This document shows positions 1-12,396 of a stretch of DNA of 64,000 nt, one piece after another. Made by a program: the position numbers and the translations under genes. Each line of letters starts with the position of its first letter. Position 1 is the stretch's first letter. Below the pieces are notes generated by a model. The model was not told the DNA's origin. It worked only from the letters and a program-made list of their open reading frames with translations, and ran no database searches. The stretch spans positions 26,061,254-26,125,253 of the forward strand of contig NC_087065.1 in the NCBI RefSeq assembly GCF_963678635.1, read 5' to 3'. The DNA comes from Symsagittifera roscoffensis (lineage: Eukaryota > Xenacoelomorpha > Acoela > Convolutidae).

Positions 1-3000
1 GTCTTTTGTTTTTATTTCGAAGAGTATTCGCCAAGCTGTCACCAAACGTTCAAGTTTGGGTTAACAACTAGCTCGTCGGCAAATTATCGAACAATTAAGA
101 GCAAATATTTGAAACATTTCTGTACGCCATTGAATATCACAACATTTATATTCGCGAGAAAAGGTTCCAGATATAATTAAACCGATACTTCTAGCATAAA
201 GATTTTTGAATGAACTAAATTTTTTCTGAGCTATTTTTTTCCAAAGAATTGTACAACTGTCATTCAACAACAAAAGTTAAAAACGATAACAAGATAATTG
301 GTAAAATTTATAAATTTTATTTAAAATTCATGAAAAAATATAAAAAATAAGTATACAAACTAACCTGATCTTTTGCAGCTAAACTAAAAGAGACCAGATT
401 CGATATTTACGGCTGTATCTCTATCGTCATTTCCCAAATTTTTCATTTTCACATTGTCAAAATTTATCTTTTCAAACTATTATCGTTTTCACCTTGTCAA
501 AATGAGTCAAATCAGTTTAATAAATCCTAGTCATAAAGTCGCTGCTACGTGTCCAATAAAAAGTTACCAAAAATAGTAACATGTGGGTAACTAGATATTT
601 ATTTCTTAAGAAATATCTCGTTTTAAAGTCTTGAGGTGGTAAATAATAAAAAGACGGAACAATTTTGGGGCAGAATATCAGTCTCATCAATCACAATAAA
701 AAGTATTTTTTATAATAGCACTCTTGCTACTCATCGATCCACAAAAATGGTGTCCATACCAGACCAACTCAAATGAAAAGTAGCAATTCATCGAATTGAA
801 ACTTGAGGAAGCAATGGCCTGATTGAATGATTTCAAGAGGAAAACGCGTACCGGAAAAAAATCCACGAGGCTACTGCCGGAACGACTTTGTTACTCCTTG
901 AAAAACTGAAATGTTTTCTCAGTCAGTGCAGAGTGGATTCAATCAAAAAGTTGAAAAATACAGCTCCACCAAACAACATCAGTGAGATTTTTAAAAAGTG
1001 ACATCTACAATTGGGTATAAACCTATTGCAGATCCAGGAAGCGCAGCTTGTGGCTGAATGCGCCCAGTTCCTAAACAAAAGACAAGTCAAGTAGAGTCTG
1101 ACATTGAGTTTCTTGGGAAACGCTGCTCGATACTAATTTTTCAGAATCTAAAATTAACGGTGGCTTGGAGGACGAAAGGACAGAAGCAACTTTCAAATTG
1201 AGAACAAGCTGTTTATTTAGTTTTCATCAAGCTGTCACCACACAAGTTGATGCTGACATAACTCTGACTGATATTCCAAATGACATATAACTCTGACTAA
1301 TTTTCAAATTCCGTTATTGTTTAGTGATCAAGCGCAGCAGTTTGCTTGAACCTCTAAAAATTATAGCTAAAAACTGCATACCTAGTAGAATCAATTTCCT
1401 TGCTGGTGAATAAGAATTTGCAAACTGCTGGGAAACTGCACCGGGAAGGTTGTTTCCTGGAACAGTTTCAAAAAAGTTTAACTCATGTCGTAAGATGTGA
1501 CACTTTGAGATAATTCGCAAAAAAAAATGGTTAAAACAAATTTGGAAACGTAAGAGCTAATAAGATAGTAAACAACCGCTTTAATGGAAATCAGTACCCA
1601 GAAGAAAAAGGCGGAGAACTCTGAGCCCGGCACTAAAGAAAAAATACTTTTGATTAAACTTATTGGTATGGCTGTCGAATAATGAAGTGTCACCGTAGAT
1701 GGCAACGATGTGAAGATGCGAGTAGATACAACAGTGATTTTCGAGCATCCGGAAGAATCAAGGAAACAAGGAAACTTACTCAAGATGAAATGGTCGGTCT
1801 CGACGATCAAACAAAGGACACAAGTTTTGTATCAAAGGAACTGCAATTTGTGATTTGGCATGAAATAAGTAAAATTACCCAAAAAAAGTTTTTTTGCAGT
1901 TTTAGGTTCAAACCAAAACTTCAGACAGTTTGGGCTCTTTCGACCTGATATGTTGCCAACCCAGTTTACGATAAAATAGCTATCATGGAATGTACCGACA
2001 AACAAAGACTACAAAGCCCAGTTTAGGCTGAATTCCTGGTATGAACAATTTCCGGCAAAGCACGCAAAGCTCTTCTGCAAAAGCAGGAGGTTTCGAAAAC
2101 AAGGTTATACGACAAGATCATACGGTGTATTGAAGCAGGTGCCGACAAGAGGATTGTCAATGCATTCTTGTTTGTGGCAGTACAACAAAACGGTGACATA
2201 AAATTTTGTCAATAACACATTACCTGTCATAGATAAAATCATCCAGAGTTTTTGATAATGAAAAACGTTTGTAAACTTTTATTTCAGATGTCTGCTACTA
2301 AATTGAAATGAAACGCCAACATGTGCTGTTCAAGATGCGTCGACTAATTGGAGATTATAATGTCCCCAATGTGTTTCTTTCGAATACTGCTTCAAAGCAC
2401 TCTCATAATAATCAAAAACAAGATAATCTTCCAGGACGACCTAGAGGGCTGATGAAGAATAAAGAAACACTAAGAAACGTGGATTCTGACAGTCAATGGG
2501 TGACTCAACCATCAAGCAAGCAAATCAAACTCAGAACCAGTTACGACTTATACGTTTAGTTTCTGAGTTATTCCGTATCAACCGTTGAATTTCGGCCAGA
2601 TGCTCTTCTAATTGTAAAAACTGGGTGCAAAAAACATTTGCTATCCAGAAAAAAAATTAATCACCTTGAAATAAAACTGTGGTCAAAATTAGTTGCTCAA
2701 TCCTACACCTTGAAGTAGGAAGTCAGGATGACCACCGATTTCTTCAAACAGGCATTTGGCGAGGCAAATAGGTCATACTGTGATATAAGTTTCAAGGAAG
2801 CTATTAGCAGACGAGGGCAGCTCCATCAGCATAGATTTACGAATAAAAACTGAGATATGTGCCATCGGAGCAGATTTGCATACATTTTGAAAAGAAACAA
2901 GAACAAATTATTCTGTTTCTTTCAAAACAAAATCTTTCAGACACAAAAACGATCAATATCAAAGACATCAAGAACAATGAGATTGCCACTTGGAAATTTC

Positions 3001-3640
3001 AAGACGGCCTTAAAAAATGCGATGAATGCAGTCAATGCTCAGAAGCTGAACCCCACTTTAAAAAGGAAGCTAAGAACTTGACAATGCGAGAAGGGTCATT
3101 TACCAACGGGGTGTACTTTTCATAGGACCGTGATTTAAAAAGGCGATGAGTGATGATCACAAGACTCATCCAGGAGGAAATGTAACAGAAATTTTGTCAC
3201 AAGTGGCTGTCTGCTAGACTGGCATGCCTCAGGTTGCGGAACAACTTTTCACTAGACATGAGGCAGACCAAAATAACAGACCATCCCAAAAACATTTCTC
3301 CCAATGGCTGGAAGCATACCCATGGAAAAGGGCACAAATGGACTGGGCGCCCATCAAAAACCAATCAAATGGTTGGATTGACTAGCGCTAGAACTAATCT
3401 GACAGACAAGAAACGGCTCCCAGAAAACGTTGGCAGCTATTGGATCAGAGTACCAAAAACATAGTGGAAAGTGGAAACATAGTGACTGACATCGGACCTT
3501 AGTTTATATGCAATGACTTTCATACCCTGTGAAGTTTTAAGGAAAAGGAAAATGGATAATTCGAACTGAAAACCCCTGCCAAAAGTGTGCAAGTTTTTCA
3601 TAGTCTTGGATGTTTGCAAAGAAGTATTTAAAAAAGGTTG
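1..3640. other. No intact gene; decayed AT-rich sequence
   Basis: I recognise no gene here. Several short plus-strand frames (1,682-1,948; 2,308-2,559; 2,859-3,125; 3,234-3,464) have a charged, codon-like composition and could be pieces of one old coding sequence broken by indels, but no family motif survives. Bases about 500-740 recur in diverged form at about 4,450-4,715 (shared: the region around 'gtcataaagt', 'gatatttat', 'tctcgtttta'), so part of this stretch belongs to an old duplicated repeat. Confidence 0.3.
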
Positions 3641-4075
3641 GTTGGTTCTTCATCTCGATGATAAATGTTTTTAATTTATTTTCAAGATAGTATTATTAAG
3701 AAAAAAATTAGAGTTCTTAAATAATCAGAAAAAAACAATGAACGCACACTTGTTTTATCTCAAGAATTCCTGTTATTTCCCGGGAATTACGGAAAAGGAC
3801 ATCAAATGCTTCTCGGTATTAGTATTGGTTTTTGAGGCAAAATAGTTTATGCTAGTTTTGGAGGATCTAGAACTGTCGAATATAGATTTTCTATCATTGA
3901 TTAAGCTTCTTGATAATGATAATTTTCTTTTCTTGATCAATTCAAAGCCTCTTTCGACATCAGCTCTTAATTCGTCCGTTGTAACTTGTTTCAAATGTCA
4001 AACGTTTTTAGCAACAATCTTCTTTGTTTTTGAATGTTCCCCTAAATCTCATATGGCTACTTTTTTAAAATCGAT
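3632..4075 (+). repeat. Diverged direct repeat, copy A (empty site)
   Basis: This stretch recurs at 5,005-5,435 plus 6,174-6,260. Shared blocks include 'gttggttcttcatct', 'tatcgaatatagattttc' and 'taacttgtttcaaatgtc'. Copy A is continuous across the point where copy B is interrupted by an inserted element, so it preserves the pre-insertion site (CTTGTTTC followed directly by AAATGTC). No protein is recognised in it. Confidence 0.7.
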
Positions 4076-4099
4076 AATCCAAATTCACTTTCCACCAAC

Positions 4100-5000
4100 A
4101 ATCGGACCGGCAGATACAGCAGTCTAGATAATCGAATATGCCATGATGGAGTTGGGCAAAAGTTTTTCATTTGTTTTCTTGATGCACTGAAACAACTCCA
4201 AATCGAGCACAAAAAACACTAGCCATATTTAGATTGCGGTTTTTTCATAGTCGTGGTTGTTTGCGAAGAAATTTTGTTCCACCCAAATAAAGACATCGAG
4301 GCAAAATCTGTATGATTTATGTTTCAACTTGGAGCCATTGCACTTGGGATCAACCTCTGCCATTAAGAAAAACCTGCCCTCGGTAGCAATCTCTAGATTG
4401 CAAAGTCTCTTTTCTGAGACTAAAAAAACTGACAAAATGCGTCAACAATAGTTTTTTCTCATGATTTTAATCAATCCTGGTCATAAAGTTGATGCTGTAA
4501 GCGTCGAAACTTATTCGAGGTCAGAAGTTTCTACTAATATTAACAAGTGAATTAATTAGATATTTATCCCTAATGACGTCTCTCGTTTTATGCATATTTT
4601 TTTTCCAGTGATAACGACTATAATCACGGATTTATTGTGAGGCAAAAAAATCTTCGCATCGATATCAAAAAAAATCTTCAGAATAACTCTATTGCTCTGC
4701 ACCGATCCAAAACTTTATATTTCCGCATTTTTAAGAAGCTTCATAAATCTTTCATTTTGATTTATAAAATTATAGCCCAGCTGTGACGTCACTGCAAGTA
4801 TTTGTTTTCCTTAACTATGATTTAATTGAATGATTTTTACGTTTTTTAGAGGGGGGTTTTATAGGACTTGAAAATTCAATTCGCAAATTCTCCACATGTT
4901 GTAGGACTTGAAAATTCAATTTTTTGGTAAATTCAAATAGTTTTGCACGTACTCCTCCTATATTATTTAAAATCCGTAGTATAAGAAAATCGCCCCCGAA
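4100..5000. other. Intergenic, no gene seen
   Basis: AT-rich sequence with no recognisable coding frame. It includes the diverged second copy (about 4,450-4,715) of sequence at about 500-740. It also has a short local duplication of 'taggacttgaaaattcaat' at 4,862-4,880 and 4,902-4,920. Confidence 0.5.
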
Positions 5001-5435
5001 AAGCTTGTCGGTTGGTCCTTCATCTGTCTGATGAACAGTTGTTTTTTAAATTTAGTATTAATTTTTCTTACGAAACATTATAAATTCACGAAAGGATGTT
5101 TATGTACTTTTGTCACAGGAACTCCCTAATTATTAGAAAAATACAACGAAAGCACTCTTGTTTTGCTTATAAGAATTCTTGTTTTGTCATGATTGAAAAA
5201 AGACAACAAAATTGTTTCTCGATGTTGCTTTTGGTTTTTGCGGAAAAAACAATCTATGATAGTTTCTGGGAGCCAAGAACTATCGAATATAGATTTTCAG
5301 TCATTGATAAAACTTTAAGTTGTCTTAACTTAACTTTCAGTCATTGATAAGATTATTTTCGTTTCTGGATCAAATCAAAACCTCTGTCGACCTCAGCACG
5401 AATAGTCTTTTGATTCGTCCCTGGTAACTTGTTTC

Positions 5436-6173
5436 GGCTCTTTTCCAGTTTCCCCCTTCCTTTCAAAATACCGCGTTTTATGTTAGTTTTACTTGTTACT
5501 ACAGCTAAATTCGTGATGTTACGCTGTAAAATATGAAGAAAAAATCTGTTCACAGTTGTCGATTTGTTCACCACGCCAAATTTCATTGCATTATGACAAC
5601 GTTAAAAGAGCTTTTTGTTCCGACTTTCGATACAAGAGTAACAGAATTTTTGTGCTCGGGGTGGTTTTTTTTCTTCAGACAAGATTTGACTTTTTAACTA
5701 GCCATTTTTGACGGAATTTTTTTATATCATTCAAAAGGTTGCCCTGAGCTTAAATTTGAAAAGATATTTCACCTGTGATCATTTTTCGTAAAGTTATGAG
5801 AGTTTAGAGATTGCCATTTTGGCCATTTTGACCAATTTGGGACAATTAACGCGCAATAAAATTCCTCCAAATTAACGCGCGATATAATTAACATGCCTCC
5901 AAAATGGTTGAACGAAGCTAATTTGCCATAATTGATTTGTTACAAGGAACAAAATTTATTCTTTTGTACTTTAATTAGCATGTGGGGGATGATTTTCATG
6001 AAAAATTTCAAATTTTAGAAAAAAAAATGCATTTTATTTTAATTTATTTAATTTTTCTAATGTTATTTCTGCTCCAGAAACCTTAAGAGGCAGTCGGAAC
6101 ATTCAGGGCTTCGTCCTGATTTGAGCAGTCTTGTCAAATTGATTTTGAAAGGAGGGGGGACTGGAAAAGAGCC
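5436..6173. mobile_element. TIR element with 8-bp target duplication, host of a nested repeat
   Basis: The left end at 5,436 reads GGCTCTTTTCCAGT followed by a pyrimidine run and CTTTCAAAAT. The right end is its reverse complement (ATTTTGAAAGG ... ACTGGAAAAGAGCC, ending 6,173), giving inverted repeats of about 33 bp. The flanks are CTTGTTTC (5,428-5,435) and TTTGTTTC (6,174-6,181), an 8-bp target duplication with one mismatch. The paralogous locus near 4,000 has a single CTTGTTTC, confirming a real insertion. An 8-bp duplication is made by hAT, P and some other DNA transposons; I cannot choose among them. No transposase is encoded. Most of its interior is the Helentron-like copy at 5,615-6,134. 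Confidence 0.8.
5615..6134 (+). mobile_element. Helentron-like non-autonomous repeat, copy 1
   Basis: Reference copy of the main dispersed family. It starts TTGTTCCGACTTTCG, and the subterminal TGTTCCGACT is matched in inverse by AGTCGGAACA near the right end. A GC-rich hairpin (CAGGGC...GCCCTG type) lies inside the last 35 bases, followed by GAGCAGTCTTGT. The middle holds a conserved block with AACGCGC/GCGATAT palindromic motifs. No TIR reaches the extreme ends, no reading frame is conserved and no target duplication is seen. This architecture fits Helentron/HINE elements; the assignment is inference. It lies nested inside the element 5,436-6,173. Confidence 0.65.
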
Positions 6174-6387
6174 TTTGTTTCAAATGTCGAACGTTTTTAG
6201 CACCATTCTTCCTTATTTTTAATTTGGCCCCAAATGAAAATGGCTGCCGTATTTTTTTTTCGTTTTTGCTTTTTAAGAAACGCTTTAGTTAATTAGATGC
6301 TTTTTGATTGGAGTCAACTCCACTGCTGTCTCAAAAACAGAAATCATGAATCATCAAAAAATCAAATAGATAACTGTGTATAAGACT

Positions 6388-6921
6388 AGCAAGACTGCTC
6401 GTATCAGGGCGAAGCCCTGAATGTTCCAACTGCTTTTTAAGGTTTATGGAGCAATAATAACATAAAAAAATTAAATGCAATAAAATAAAATGAAATTTTT
6501 GTCTAAAATTTGAAATTTTTTATGAAAATCATCCCCTCCCCCACACGCCATATAAAGTACAAAAGGATAGATTTCGTTCCTTGTAACAAATCAATTATGG
6601 CAAATGAGCTTCGTTCAATCAATTTGAAACAATTTCTAAGACGGATTAAATCTCCGCTTACGCGTTGATAGCGCGAATTATATCGCGCGTTAATTGTCCC
6701 AAATTGGTCAAAATGGCAATCTTTAAACTCTCATAGATCTACGAAAAATGATCACAGGTGAAATATCGTTTCAAATTTAAGCTCAGGACAACAATACCTT
6801 TTGAATGATATAAAAAAATTCCGTCAAAAATGGCTAGTTAAAAAGTCGAAATTTTGTCTGAATAAAAAAACCCACCCCGAGCACAAATATTCCGTTACTT
6901 TCGTATCGAAAGTCGGAACAA
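6388..6921 (-). mobile_element. Helentron-like repeat, copy 2 (inverted relative to copy 1)
   Basis: Near full-length copy on the minus strand. The hairpin end is at the left (GCAAGACTGCTCG, then TCAGGGCGAAGCCCTGA) and the 5' end at the right (CGAAAGTCGGAACAA). With copy 1 it forms a large inverted repeat with about 250 bp between the arms. Confidence 0.7.
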
Positions 6922-6924
6922 TAA

Positions 6925-8639
6925 ATCATCATCAAGTTACGTGGTTAAAGAAGTGCAAATCTTGCAAGGTTCTAGCAAGATTTGCATTCCAAGTATACTT
7001 AGGGTATTCTCATGAAATAGCTCCACGAGTGAAAAAAGTAATCCCTTGGGTGTAAGTGAATCGATGGTTGGTATTTTTCATTAGAAAGGCAAATTTTTAT
7101 ATCTTTGCTGAAATGCAGTTTTTGTTAAGAAAAAAAAGAAGATCGATAAGTTTTCTTTTACTTCCTCAGGCAACATGCCTCAGGAATGAAGGTAATTAAT
7201 CGTTTTTATTGTTATTTATTTTTAGATATAAGTTCTAACCAATATTAAAAAGTGATGATAACAATTATGGCCATAGGGTGGTTTCTCTTCACGCAATTTC
7301 GGATACCTCCTGCTTAGTTAATCTTTTTATCTGATGCTTGAAGATTCGTAAGTTCAGCCTCTCTCAGCAGTCAATAATAATCCACTAAGAATGTGTTCAG
7401 AAAAATTTAAATAATTTTGCAACGAATATCGTGAAGCTTCTAACATAGCCAGTGGGAACACTTGGACTTCCTGCCAAGAACTTGAAGAGTCCAGGGTAGT
7501 TATGGACTTCATGATAGAGGCAGTTTAGTATCCCTGCCAAGAAATTTAAGATAAAAAATCCTCCAAAGCCAGTGCTGGACACCTGCTTTGTACCCTTGCA
7601 AAATATCCAGGAAATCAACATTTTATCAGAAAAATTTTGTAAGTCACCAAAAGTCATTTTTAGGCTCATACAAACGTTTTCAGGACAAAAAATGCATGCA
7701 AAAATTGTATTTTGGCCTATAATGTAGCCCAGACTCAAATTTGCACACAAAAGAGCATAAATATAAATGATTGCCTTTTGTGGAGCCAGAATTATTTTTT
7801 ATTTTCAGAAGTTAGGATAAGCCTAAAAATGACAAAAAATCATTCCAAAACTTTTCAAACGTAATTTTTTTGATATAGAAGGTATCTAGCCAAGTAACCT
7901 GTAGGTTTTTATGATATCATCACCTGGGTAGGTTCAAAAACATTTGCAAATTTGAAAATTCAACCAAAAAACATGAAAGCCCAGTCTTGCTTAAGAAAGC
8001 CCCAGGCAATCCTTGTGAGATTTTGATATAGTTTTTATATGGCCAGGCCAAGGATAGCTCCAGGGAGCTCCTGGGATAAACTCCCATAGACAAGTAACCC
8101 GGGAAACCAATATTGTACTCATCTTAATTCGGGTTATTTGCACATTCGGTTGGAACTAGGATTTTTGGAATCGAGACTTTGGGTTGATATCTGCAAATTT
8201 CAGTCTTTTTCAAAATTTTTTGAAAGTGTTTTTTGAGCAACTCAGTTCATAGAAGTTTATAATTTTTCTATATTTTGCTGTTGTTTTTGCTAAAAAATCT
8301 TAATTTGTAATTCTGTATGTGTGAAACAATTTATTATTATTATTAATAATAATTTTTCGGTAGTAAATAAATAATGTCACTTGAAAATCTAGACCTTAAA
8401 CCTTGTTTCGGTCATATTTTTTGAATTTTTTTAATTGGAATGTTTTCTGATTTAATTATTTCATTTTTAATCAGTGTGAAACGTTTTTTATTTTTTGAGT
8501 TTTGAGTTTACATTTTCAGCAATTTAATCAAAACTGTAGAACAAAAACTAAACTGGTTTTTTTGTTTTCGTGTAATTTTATCTTCCATGCACTAAGTTAC
8601 ACTCCTCCTCCCGAAACAATTTGATGGTGAAGATTTTGG
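6925..8639. other. Intergenic, no gene recognised
   Basis: A 117-codon minus-strand frame (7,397-7,750) is the longest open stretch. It has no recognisable domain, and its phenylalanine/cysteine-rich composition is typical of chance frames in AT-rich DNA. I see nothing else that can be supported. Confidence 0.5.
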
Positions 8640-9935
8640 TGTCCTACAATTTAATGACATACAATTTAACACCGTACATTTAAACACAGTCATTCCACTA
8701 CTAAACAATTTAAATCGACAACAATATAACTCCTATTTTCCAGTTTAACACAGTACATTTTAACACCTAGTCATTTCACTATTTAAGTTAATGCTGTATG
8801 AATTCCTTATCTTAACTCTTATCACATCAAAGTTAATCCTTCAATTAACACACGCACCATAATGAAAAACTTGGTTTATTTGAATTATACATGCTAAAAA
8901 GAGGCTTCCTAAATTACTTAGGACTCTTATCAACAAGTTTTTAATTTATTTTCATTAAGGCTTTTCGCTAAATCATTATCATTACTAAAAAAAGCTGCTT
9001 GTGCTAATTCATAACAGTTTGACGTGAAAATTCTGAAAAAAAAATAAATTCTGACAGTCACTTTATACTTTACTCAAGTGATAAACAAACGCAAACACAA
9101 TAAACACATTATGATTGAGTCGTCTTTCAAATTCACAAGAATTTCATCTAAAAACAAGCCAATTCTTATAGCGTCCGGCCACGAATTTTATTTCAAGCGA
9201 CAAAATGAGTTTACAGAAAACTGGATTTGCTCAAAATATCAAACACATAAATGTCGAGCAACTGCCATTACTGAAAATAAAGAATTAATCGAGACGCGTG
9301 GAGAGCATAACCTTGACATTTCAGCGGGACAATTGGAGGCCCGAAATGTCATTAAGCATATAAAAGATCTCAGCGATAGATTTAGCCCGACTGTTGCAGT
9401 TGCCAGTGCGGTTTCGCCAATTACAGACGATTTGGCCACTCAGTTTGCCCTCCCAAGTAAAGACAAACTGATCCAAACGCCTGCGCGCACTCGTAAGCAG
9501 CTAGATGTAAATATGCCGCCCATCCCCGTTGCGCAAAACTTCGAGATCCCTGAAACTTTTGAAAATTTTATCCGGTATGACAGTGGATCAAATGATCATG
9601 AGCGAATTTGGTTCATTTTGGAAGGATTCATTGAAAATATTGGCAAAGCCATTTCATTTTGGTTTGAAACGTTTCATTGAAATCATTTGTATGGTCATTT
9701 ATGCTCAAAACTTTTGCGAATTAAGTAGCGCGAATTTGTCTGGCTTTAAATGGCAAAATTTCTCTCGTTTAATTCTTTGATGGTTACCGAAATCCCCTTT
9801 GAAGTAAGCTTTTTTTCATTTTGGATTAAAACGGTGTTAAGTCATAGAAATTGTTTTAAAATGTAGCGATGTTGAATTGCTAAGGCAACAAAAAGTAGGG
9901 AGTGAAATTGTGTGGTGTTAAATTGTTTACAGTTA
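8640..9935 (+). mobile_element. Probable decayed Mutator-like element (MULE)
   Basis: A FLYWCH-type reading frame (9,078-9,680) is bracketed by inverted short repeats. ACAATTTAACACC lies at about 8,660 with related copies at about 8,680-8,790, and GGTGTTAAATTGT lies at about 9,915. FLYWCH zinc fingers are the usual N-terminal DNA-binding domain of animal MULE transposases. The exact ends and target duplication could not be fixed, so the boundaries are approximate. Confidence 0.45.
9078..9780 (+). pseudogene. FLYWCH zinc-finger N-terminus of a MULE transposase, truncated
   Basis: The 200-residue frame 9,078-9,680 opens with a FLYWCH finger at about residues 17-80: the pattern is F...S..NKP.L..GHEFYF, then W-I-C, H-K-C-R-A and a final H in GEHNLD. 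The next section (AR.VI..IKDLSDRFSP ... LPSKDKLIQ) resembles the spacer between FLYWCH and the DDE core in MULE transposases. The segment IRYDSGSNDHERIWF then looks like the start of the core, but frame is lost: the overlapping frame 9,529-9,780 carries the better continuation (DSLKILAK), so an indel lies near 9,600-9,640. No DGTF catalytic motif or later core is present. A likely start is 9,078 or the methionine codon at 9,111. It probably binds transposon ends and is not functional now. A host FLYWCH protein is the alternative. Confidence 0.6.
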
Positions 9936-11905
9936 AAAAGGGGGAAACAAGATTTTCATTGGGTTGCAATTGAGCATGTGAGACGCAGTCAAGTGGCGCA
10001 ACGCAAATTTAATCCAAAATGAATGCTGGGGTTGAAGATCTTATTTAACTTGATATATTTTGACAATTGGTATATTGCCGGTTTTTAAACGATCATTCGT
10101 AGCGTTCCGAGGGGAGTCCCTTTTGGTACTATTATACGGCACTCATTTTTGGTTTTTCTACAGGCGCTTTTAGTGCCAATATACATTGAAAAGAGGAGCG
10201 AGCGAGTTTTTGATTCGTTGAGAAGCAAGCGAGTTTTTGGTCAAAAACTTCCAAAAAATGCTCAATAGCGTCATTTTTGGCATGTTCCTTTGTCAATATT
10301 TTTAAGGGAGGTTGTTCAATGGGCTCGTTGTTGCAGAGAATAAGAAAAAAAACACACACAAGGTTAGAATAATTAGAGTTGTAATGAGTATAGAAGTTTA
10401 TTCATTCCTTTCAGTTCTAGTCAGGATTGATATTCTTGTCAGTTATCGTCAGAATATTGATCAACTTCGGAGAAATTCTTTTAACTGATTTTTAAACGCT
10501 TTGTTAATTAGTCCTGTTTATCACTAGGTTTTGTCTGAGACAAGTTAAACAACAAAAATTTCAATAATTTGTAACTTTGTTAGAATGGACTATAACAGAG
10601 TATCAATTCTCAAACATTTTTTTCTGTATCAAAGCTGTATCCAAATCGAAATTGCATGTCATGAAAGCACACTTAATTAGTTGCTGTTCAATATTTTTGA
10701 GAGTTGCTGACAGCACTTTCTTCGGTCTCCGTTGAGTTGGATTCTGACGGTGGTTTGGGGTACAAGTGTTACCAGGGTACTGGACGCATGTGGTGACTGT
10801 ACGCCTGGGCTATTGGGTCACTATTCCAGAAAAACCACTTTTTTCGCATGCTTTCCTCCGGAATCTCTGAAAAAAATACAATTGATCAACAGCTTTTACA
10901 ATTATTGTTTTGCTACATAGGACAAAAATAAAAAATAAAATATTTCCTGATTAGTATTTCTTTTTTCATATTATCGGGCACTCAGCTTTGTGCTTTGATC
11001 ATTTATTTACACTACAGATTAATTTACAAATTGTATTAGAAGAAGAATCTAAGCAGATAGTGATATTAAGATAAAACCTGGCAATTTTAAAAAATATTCA
11101 TGTTTTATTCAACCATTTACAACTTTTGAAATCCGCTTTTAAACAGGTAAGATAAATCAGAAAACTTAATTCTTCGGTGCCGACTTTAAAATTCAGTTTT
11201 GAAGTCTCCGCAGATGTTTTGAAGGGAAACGGCGTCGAAGGGAGCCGCAATAGAGCTATGTGATCTTCACAAGAACCGTGAACTCTTTCAAATCATCGGA
11301 ACCAAATTACATGTGTATAAATCAAATTACCCGACTAAAATGTGATTGTAATTTGAATGAATGAAAGATGAATATATCAATTGCTTCAAGACGGACGCGG
11401 AGCTATAATCAGAATGGTCCAAGAGCAGAAAAGGTCTATGAGCAGAAAAACGGAAAAATATTGATTTTATAGGCTTATCTATAAAAACAACTACTAGAGT
11501 TGTCAATACTACAATTGGAATCAATAAATATACTTAAATAAGGTTATTTCATTAAGTTGATTTTTTTAACAAAAATTGCAAAAGTTTTGATTGAAGTTCC
11601 CAATTTTGTGTGTAATATATCTTTGCAATGTAGTATTGACGATTCCAAAGCTTGTTTTACCGATAAGCTCGTATAATTCAGTATTTCTATCTTTTTCTGC
11701 TCTTAGACCATTTCTGCTCTTGGACCATTCTGCTCATTGACCGGTCACTCTTCATGCCCAATCCACAAAAGTTTTGAGTAGTGCTTTTACAGGACAACCA
11801 GCGTCTAAACAACGCCTTTCGCAATTAGAGTGATGGATTGACATCCGGGGAAAATTTGACCGTCTAGTAATTGAGAGACCGCGACCTGCGACCCTCATAA
11901 AAGTT
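9936..11905. other. Intergenic, no gene recognised
   Basis: Short frames only (for example 10,132-10,359 minus, 11,327-11,524 minus), with no domain or repeat support. Near 11,400-11,740 the phrases 'tcttagaccatttctgctct' and 'ggtccaagagcagaaaaggtct' are partial inverse copies of each other, suggesting an eroded inverted repeat. Confidence 0.45.
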
Positions 11906-11919
11906 AACAAGACTGCTCG

Positions 11920-12396
11920 GGTGGCGTCCCTCATGCTTGAAGGACCGAATGCTTGAAATTTAGTTTAGCTTACTTTCAGCCAATCAGAATTGAGTATTCA
12001 AAATCTCAAAGTAATCGTGAAAATCTTACAGTAAGAAAATAAATTCAGGCCATTAGTGTTAACACTGACCGACTAGATAATAAGTAGATGACTTTTCAAG
12101 ACTGAAAAATTCTTATGAACTTGAACTCACAAATCTTGATTTTTATCTGAATAGTATGGCGGTTGTAACCCGCAATTTGTAATATTTTTGATTATTTTTC
12201 ACTAATTTAAAACATTTTCTGTTAATATTGACTTCGATTTTGTGAGAAAGGTAGTTAGCCAACAGGAACGCTTAGCGATTTTGATTGGTTGAAACTTTTC
12301 AAACATTCGGTCCTTCAAGCATGAGAACCCTCCCCGCGATTTTGATTGGTTGAAACTTTTCAAGCATTTGGTCCTTCAAGCATGAGAACACTCCCC
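11920..12396. mobile_element. MITE with 9-bp target duplication (Mutator-type)
   Basis: A perfect 9-bp duplication GACTGCTCG flanks the element (11,911-11,919 and 12,397-12,405). The inverted ends share CTCATGCTTGAAGGACC and, further in, GAATGCTTGAAA against TTTCAAACATTC. A 9-bp duplication is characteristic of the Mutator superfamily, which fits the MULE transposase pieces nearby. There is no coding capacity. The right end is doubled: 61-bp units at 12,275-12,335 and 12,336-12,396. Confidence 0.75.
12275..12396. repeat. Two 61-bp tandem units at MITE right end
   Basis: Each unit begins GCGATTTTGATTGGTTGAAA and ends with CATGAGAAC.CTCCCC, so the right terminal inverted repeat is present twice in direct tandem. 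Replication slippage or insertion of a second end could produce this. Confidence 0.8.

Larger units (their letters stand above)
5005..6260 (+). repeat. Diverged direct repeat, copy B, split by an insertion
   Basis: Left part 5,005-5,435 and right part 6,174-6,260 together match copy A at 3,632-4,075. The interruption is the TIR element at 5,436-6,173. The left part carries a small internal tandem repeat of 'ctttcagtcattgataa' around 5,300-5,350 that copy A lacks. Confidence 0.65.

Noticed and set aside
1682-3464. A specific decayed transposase or polymerase in 1.7-3.5 kb
   Set aside because: Composition is suggestive, but I could not match any motif, so no family was assigned.
7397-7750. 117-codon minus-strand frame as a gene
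   Set aside because: Phe/Cys/Leu-rich composition, no domain or neighbour support; consistent with a chance frame in AT-rich DNA.
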